A stretch of DNA of 7,805 nucleotides from an uncultured Candidatus Melainabacteria bacterium (GTDB lineage: Bacteria > Cyanobacteriota > Vampirovibrionia > Gastranaerophilales > Gastranaerophilaceae): positions 1-7,805 of the forward strand of contig CALAFU010000020.1 in assembly GCA_937891325.1 (NCBI GenBank). Reading direction: 5' to 3'. Each line of letters starts with the position of its first letter. The stretch's first letter is position 1. The translations under genes were made by a program, and so were the position numbers. Under the pieces are notes generated by a model, which saw only the letters and a list, made by a program, of their open reading frames with translations, was not told the origin of the DNA and ran no database searches. This document shows, one piece after another, positions 5,471 to 7,805 of the stretch.

Positions 5471-6145
5471 CTATTTATTATTTTTAATTCTTTTTGCTAA
5501 GTATAAAAATGGGGTGTCTAAAATTGCAATAAGTATCTTTATTAAATATGTTGTAATAAATAATTGGAACACAACCTCTTTTGAGAATACACCAGCAAAT
5601 CCAATGTATGTGAACATTGCAGTATCAAATAATTGACTCAAACATGTTGCACCATTATTTCTAACCCATAAAAATTTATCTGAAGGTAAAATGTTTCTAA
5701 TAAATTTATAAAGATAAACGTCCATCATATTAGAAACAAAATACGCAGACATACTTGCAAAACAAATTCGAGGAGTTATTGTAAACAGCGTTTTCATTGC
5801 TTCTCCAGCGAAATCTGCTTCGTTCGAAATGTAGTGTAAATCGATTTGTGTAATTATTGTAAACATCAATAGTGCAAAAAATCCCAAATAAACACTTTTT
5901 TGAGCTTCTTCAACACCATATTTTTCGTTCAAAATATCGGTCGCTAAAAAGATTGAGCCGTAAGTTACATTACCCAAAGTTAATGCCATTCCAAAAATAT
6001 CAACGCACTTTAATACTTCAACATTTGCCACAATTGTTGCTAGTGCAATCCAAGCAAATACGCCCATTTTACCGAAAAATTTGTATGCAAAAATTACGCC
6101 TGCAAAGTTTACAATAATTGTTATAAAAAATAATGCTTCGTTCAT
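5471..6145 (-). CDS. yhhQ: Queuosine precursor transporter (YhhQ/COG1738 family)
   Basis: A 224-residue integral inner-membrane protein of the family that imports 7-deazaguanine precursors (preQ0/preQ1) of the tRNA nucleoside queuosine. Hydrophobic segments lie at about 4-24, 27-44, 49-68, 84-102, 126-146 and 170-215; the last is long enough for two spans. The family signature appears as FLATDILNEKYG (66-77), and a polar RNNGATCLSQLFD stretch (162-174) corresponds to the conserved region of late-helix polar residues. Length matches the E. coli protein. The ATG overlaps the stop codon of the preceding gene as TAATG, and AAGGA lies seven bases upstream, so translation is probably coupled. It is the last gene of its operon. 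Family assignment is good; the exact substrate (preQ0, preQ1, queuine or another base) is inferred. Confidence 0.85.
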   Translation of the reverse strand: MNEALFFITIIVNFAGVIFAYKFFGKMGVFAWIALATIVANVEVLKCVDIFGMALTLGNVTYGSIFLATDILNEKYGVEEAQKSVYLGFFALLMFTIITQIDLHYISNEADFAGEAMKTLFTITPRICFASMSAYFVSNMMDVYLYKFIRNILPSDKFLWVRNNGATCLSQLFDTAMFTYIGFAGVFSKEVVFQLFITTYLIKILIAILDTPFLYLAKRIKNNK

Positions 6146-6846
6146 TAGTTATTCCTTGCCTCTAAAATCTTTTCTATTTCATCAAAATCTGTTGGCTCAT
6201 CAATATCAATTGATTGATTTACAACATATACCATTGGATTTTTACCAATAAAGTCGTTAACCTCACGCATAACCTTAGTTTCGCAAATATACGCAGAGCC
6301 TGTTTCACGATACATCGGATAATGTCTGTGTTCATCTTGTCTACGCGGTCTTGTTCGTGAATCGTACAAGGGTTCAAATTTTTCAGTATTTGGAATTTGT
6401 CGCCACAAAGAGTGAGTAGTACCAATATCTAGAACCGCAAAAACTGAATCATGTCCCTTTTTCAAATTTTTAAAATAACATTCAATAACTTTGTCCAAAC
6501 GTTTTGAATCTCTTAAAGGACAAGTTGGTTGCAATAAAACAACTGCATCAGGTTCATAGCCTTCTTTCTCCTTTAAATAATCAAGAACATGAATCATTAC
6601 AGGAATTGTCATTGTTGTATCTTGTGCCAATTCCATAGGTCTGTCTATAACCTCGCAACCATATTCTTGAGCGACTTTTTTAACGTTTTCAGCTTCTGTT
6701 GACAAAACTGTCCTTGTCACATATTTAGAATTTTGTCCCGCCTCTATTGAATAATAAATTAAAGGTTTTCCAGCTAACATTTTTACATTTTTATTTGGAA
6801 TACCTTTTGAACCGCCACGAGCAGGGATTATCGCTAAAATTTCCAT
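6145..6846 (-). CDS. Acylneuraminate cytidylyltransferase family (CMP-nonulosonic acid synthetase)
   Basis: A 233-residue cytoplasmic nucleotidyltransferase that activates a nine-carbon sugar acid with CTP, giving the CMP-sugar used to decorate surface glycans or flagellin. The CTP-binding signature IPARGGSKGIPNKN is at residues 7-20, followed by LQPTCPLR (105-112). The substrate-side segment RPRRQDEHRHYPMYRETGSA (166-185) and the metal-binding-type DIDEPTDF (214-221) complete the fold. Length equals single-domain NeuA, PseF and LegF enzymes, so sialic, pseudaminic and legionaminic acid are all possible substrates. No nonulosonate synthase or glycosyltransferase is in the window to choose between them. 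AAGGA overlaps the folP stop codon, 11 bases before the ATG, and its own stop overlaps the transporter start. It is therefore the middle gene of a tight operon. Confidence 0.88.
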   Translation of the reverse strand: MEILAIIPARGGSKGIPNKNVKMLAGKPLIYYSIEAGQNSKYVTRTVLSTEAENVKKVAQEYGCEVIDRPMELAQDTTMTIPVMIHVLDYLKEKEGYEPDAVVLLQPTCPLRDSKRLDKVIECYFKNLKKGHDSVFAVLDIGTTHSLWRQIPNTEKFEPLYDSRTRPRRQDEHRHYPMYRETGSAYICETKVMREVNDFIGKNPMVYVVNQSIDIDEPTDFDEIEKILEARNN

Positions 6847-6857
6847 TCTTAATTTCC

Positions 6858-7805
6858 TTAAAAGTTTTTCATTAATTCTATAAGTTTTTTATGCATTTCA
6901 ACATTATGAACGCGCAAATAATCAACATTTCTTTCAATTGCCAACGAACTTAGAGCTGTTGTGTAAATATCTTTAACCTCGTTTGATTCATTTGCCATAT
7001 CAAGCAAAGATTTTCTCGAAATTCCAAGCATAATCTCACAACCAAGCGACTTAAATTCTTCAATTCGTCTTATTAATTCAAAATTGTGCGCTCTTGTTTT
7101 ACCAAAACCAATACCTACATCAATTATAATGTTATCCTTGCTAATTCCTTTTGCTTCAGCCATTTCGATTTTGTTTTTAAGAGCTAAGTAAATTTCATCA
7201 ACAACATTTTCGTAAGTTGGTTTGACCTGCATATTTTCCGGATTACCTTGAGAATGTTGAATTACAACCTTTTTGCCAGAATTAGCAACAACATCAATCA
7301 TTTTTTCGTCATAATCAAATCCAGAAACATCATTGATTATAGACACGCCTAAATCTATTGTTTTTTGCGCAACTTCGCTTGAACGAGTGTCAATGCTAAT
7401 TGGAATATTTATATTATTTTTATGAATATACAATAATATCGGCTCAATTTTTTCTAATTGGTCTTTCGCACTGACAGCTTGTGAAAAAGGTTTAGTACTT
7501 TCTGCGCCAATATCAATTACGTCTGCACCGTCATCAATCAATTTATGCAAATGACCTATTGCATTATTGAAATCGTAAAATTCACCACCATCAGAGAAGG
7601 AATTTTTTGTCACATTCAAAATTCCTACTAATTTTGGCATAACTTTTGGTTCAGATTTTGTCATTTTGTCTAAAATATCTGCCAATTTTTTCATAGAAAA
7701 TGGTTGATATCTTAATTTGTCTGCAATCTTTGAAAGTTGTGAAACACTTCCGCCTAAAATGCAATCTGTTTTTTCAACTTGAGCTGTCAAAATATCTCTA
7801 TGAAC
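6858..7805 (-). CDS. folP: Dihydropteroate synthase, long form, 5'-truncated by window edge
   Basis: Joins 6-hydroxymethyl-dihydropterin diphosphate to p-aminobenzoate to give dihydropteroate, in cytoplasmic folate synthesis. In residues numbered from the window edge, the TIM-barrel motifs are GILNVTKNSFSDGG (61-74), DIGAEST (98-104), SIDTR (137-141), NDVSG (158-162), QHSQGNP (183-189), DVGIGFGKT (229-237), GISRKS (261-266) and RVHNV (298-302). Most homologues have DPG and RVHDV at two of these; the phosphate-binding Arg and His are kept. The frame stays open to base 7805. The VEKTDCIL...KLRYQPF part (about residues 10-36) matches the N-terminal extension of long bacterial FolP proteins, so the true start lies outside. 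The in-frame TTG at 7788-7790 is unlikely to be it. The stop codon is followed after 11 bases by the cytidylyltransferase ATG. Confidence 0.92.
   Translation of the reverse strand, partial: VHRDILTAQVEKTDCILGGSVSQLSKIADKLRYQPFSMKKLADILDKMTKSEPKVMPKLVGILNVTKNSFSDGGEFYDFNNAIGHLHKLIDDGADVIDIGAESTKPFSQAVSAKDQLEKIEPILLYIHKNNINIPISIDTRSSEVAQKTIDLGVSIINDVSGFDYDEKMIDVVANSGKKVVIQHSQGNPENMQVKPTYENVVDEIYLALKNKIEMAEAKGISKDNIIIDVGIGFGKTRAHNFELIRRIEEFKSLGCEIMLGISRKSLLDMANESNEVKDIYTTALSSLAIERNVDYLRVHNVEMHKKLIELMKNF

Noticed and set aside
6219..6425. A 68-codon open frame on the - strand inside the cytidylyltransferase gene
   Set aside because: It is out of frame within a complete family member whose motifs run across the whole region. 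No frameshift is needed to explain the gene.
7788..7790. TTG as the real start of the dihydropteroate synthase gene
   Set aside because: The frame remains open to the window edge, and the residues on both sides match the N-terminal extension of long FolP proteins. The gene is more likely truncated by the window.

Overview
The window looks like a piece of an AT-rich genome from a strictly anaerobic, fermenting bacterium. The evidence is an [FeFe]-hydrogenase, a bifunctional aldehyde-alcohol dehydrogenase (AdhE) and the NADH/NAD+ sensor Rex lying side by side, with AT-rich intergenic DNA and good purine-rich ribosome binding sites. The lineage cannot be fixed from these genes. Clostridia-like Firmicutes or another low-GC gut fermenter, such as the non-photosynthetic Melainabacteria/Gastranaerophilales, would all fit. 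No tRNA, rRNA, CRISPR array, transposon or prophage gene is visible.

Layout: the left edge holds the 3' end of a Fic-domain protein gene on the + strand (1-179). It converges on the leftward genes at a near-symmetrical GC-rich hairpin (265-290) that can terminate both directions. Everything else is on the - strand. Read in transcription order from the right edge, a tight three-gene operon comes first: a 5'-truncated long-form dihydropteroate synthase (folP, 6858-7805), an acylneuraminate-type cytidylyltransferase (6145-6846) and a YhhQ-type queuosine precursor transporter (5471-6145). The last two overlap by one base. Then follows a 158-bp regulatory region with a strong sigma70-type promoter and several TCAC/GTGA elements, then adhE (2613-5312), a 13-bp-stem terminator (2567-2595), rex (1916-2536), a 128-bp spacer with direct repeats, and a group B-type [FeFe]-hydrogenase (333-1787).

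How the genes fit together: AdhE reoxidises NADH by reducing acetyl-CoA to ethanol. The hydrogenase probably disposes of reducing power as H2 through ferredoxin. Rex would sense the NADH/NAD+ ratio and control one or both. An 18-bp Rex-like (also CRP-like) site, GTGA-N6-TCAC, lies upstream of the adhE promoter. The folP operon is housekeeping and cell-surface metabolism (folate, a nonulosonic acid sugar nucleotide, and 7-deazaguanine uptake) and has no evident link to the fermentation genes.

Points most worth a second look: a near-ideal Shine-Dalgarno sequence inside adhE, exactly at the junction of its two catalytic domains, that uses the only AGG codon among 24 arginine codons; the repeated TCACGATT elements around the adhE promoter; and the altered H-cluster motifs of the hydrogenase.
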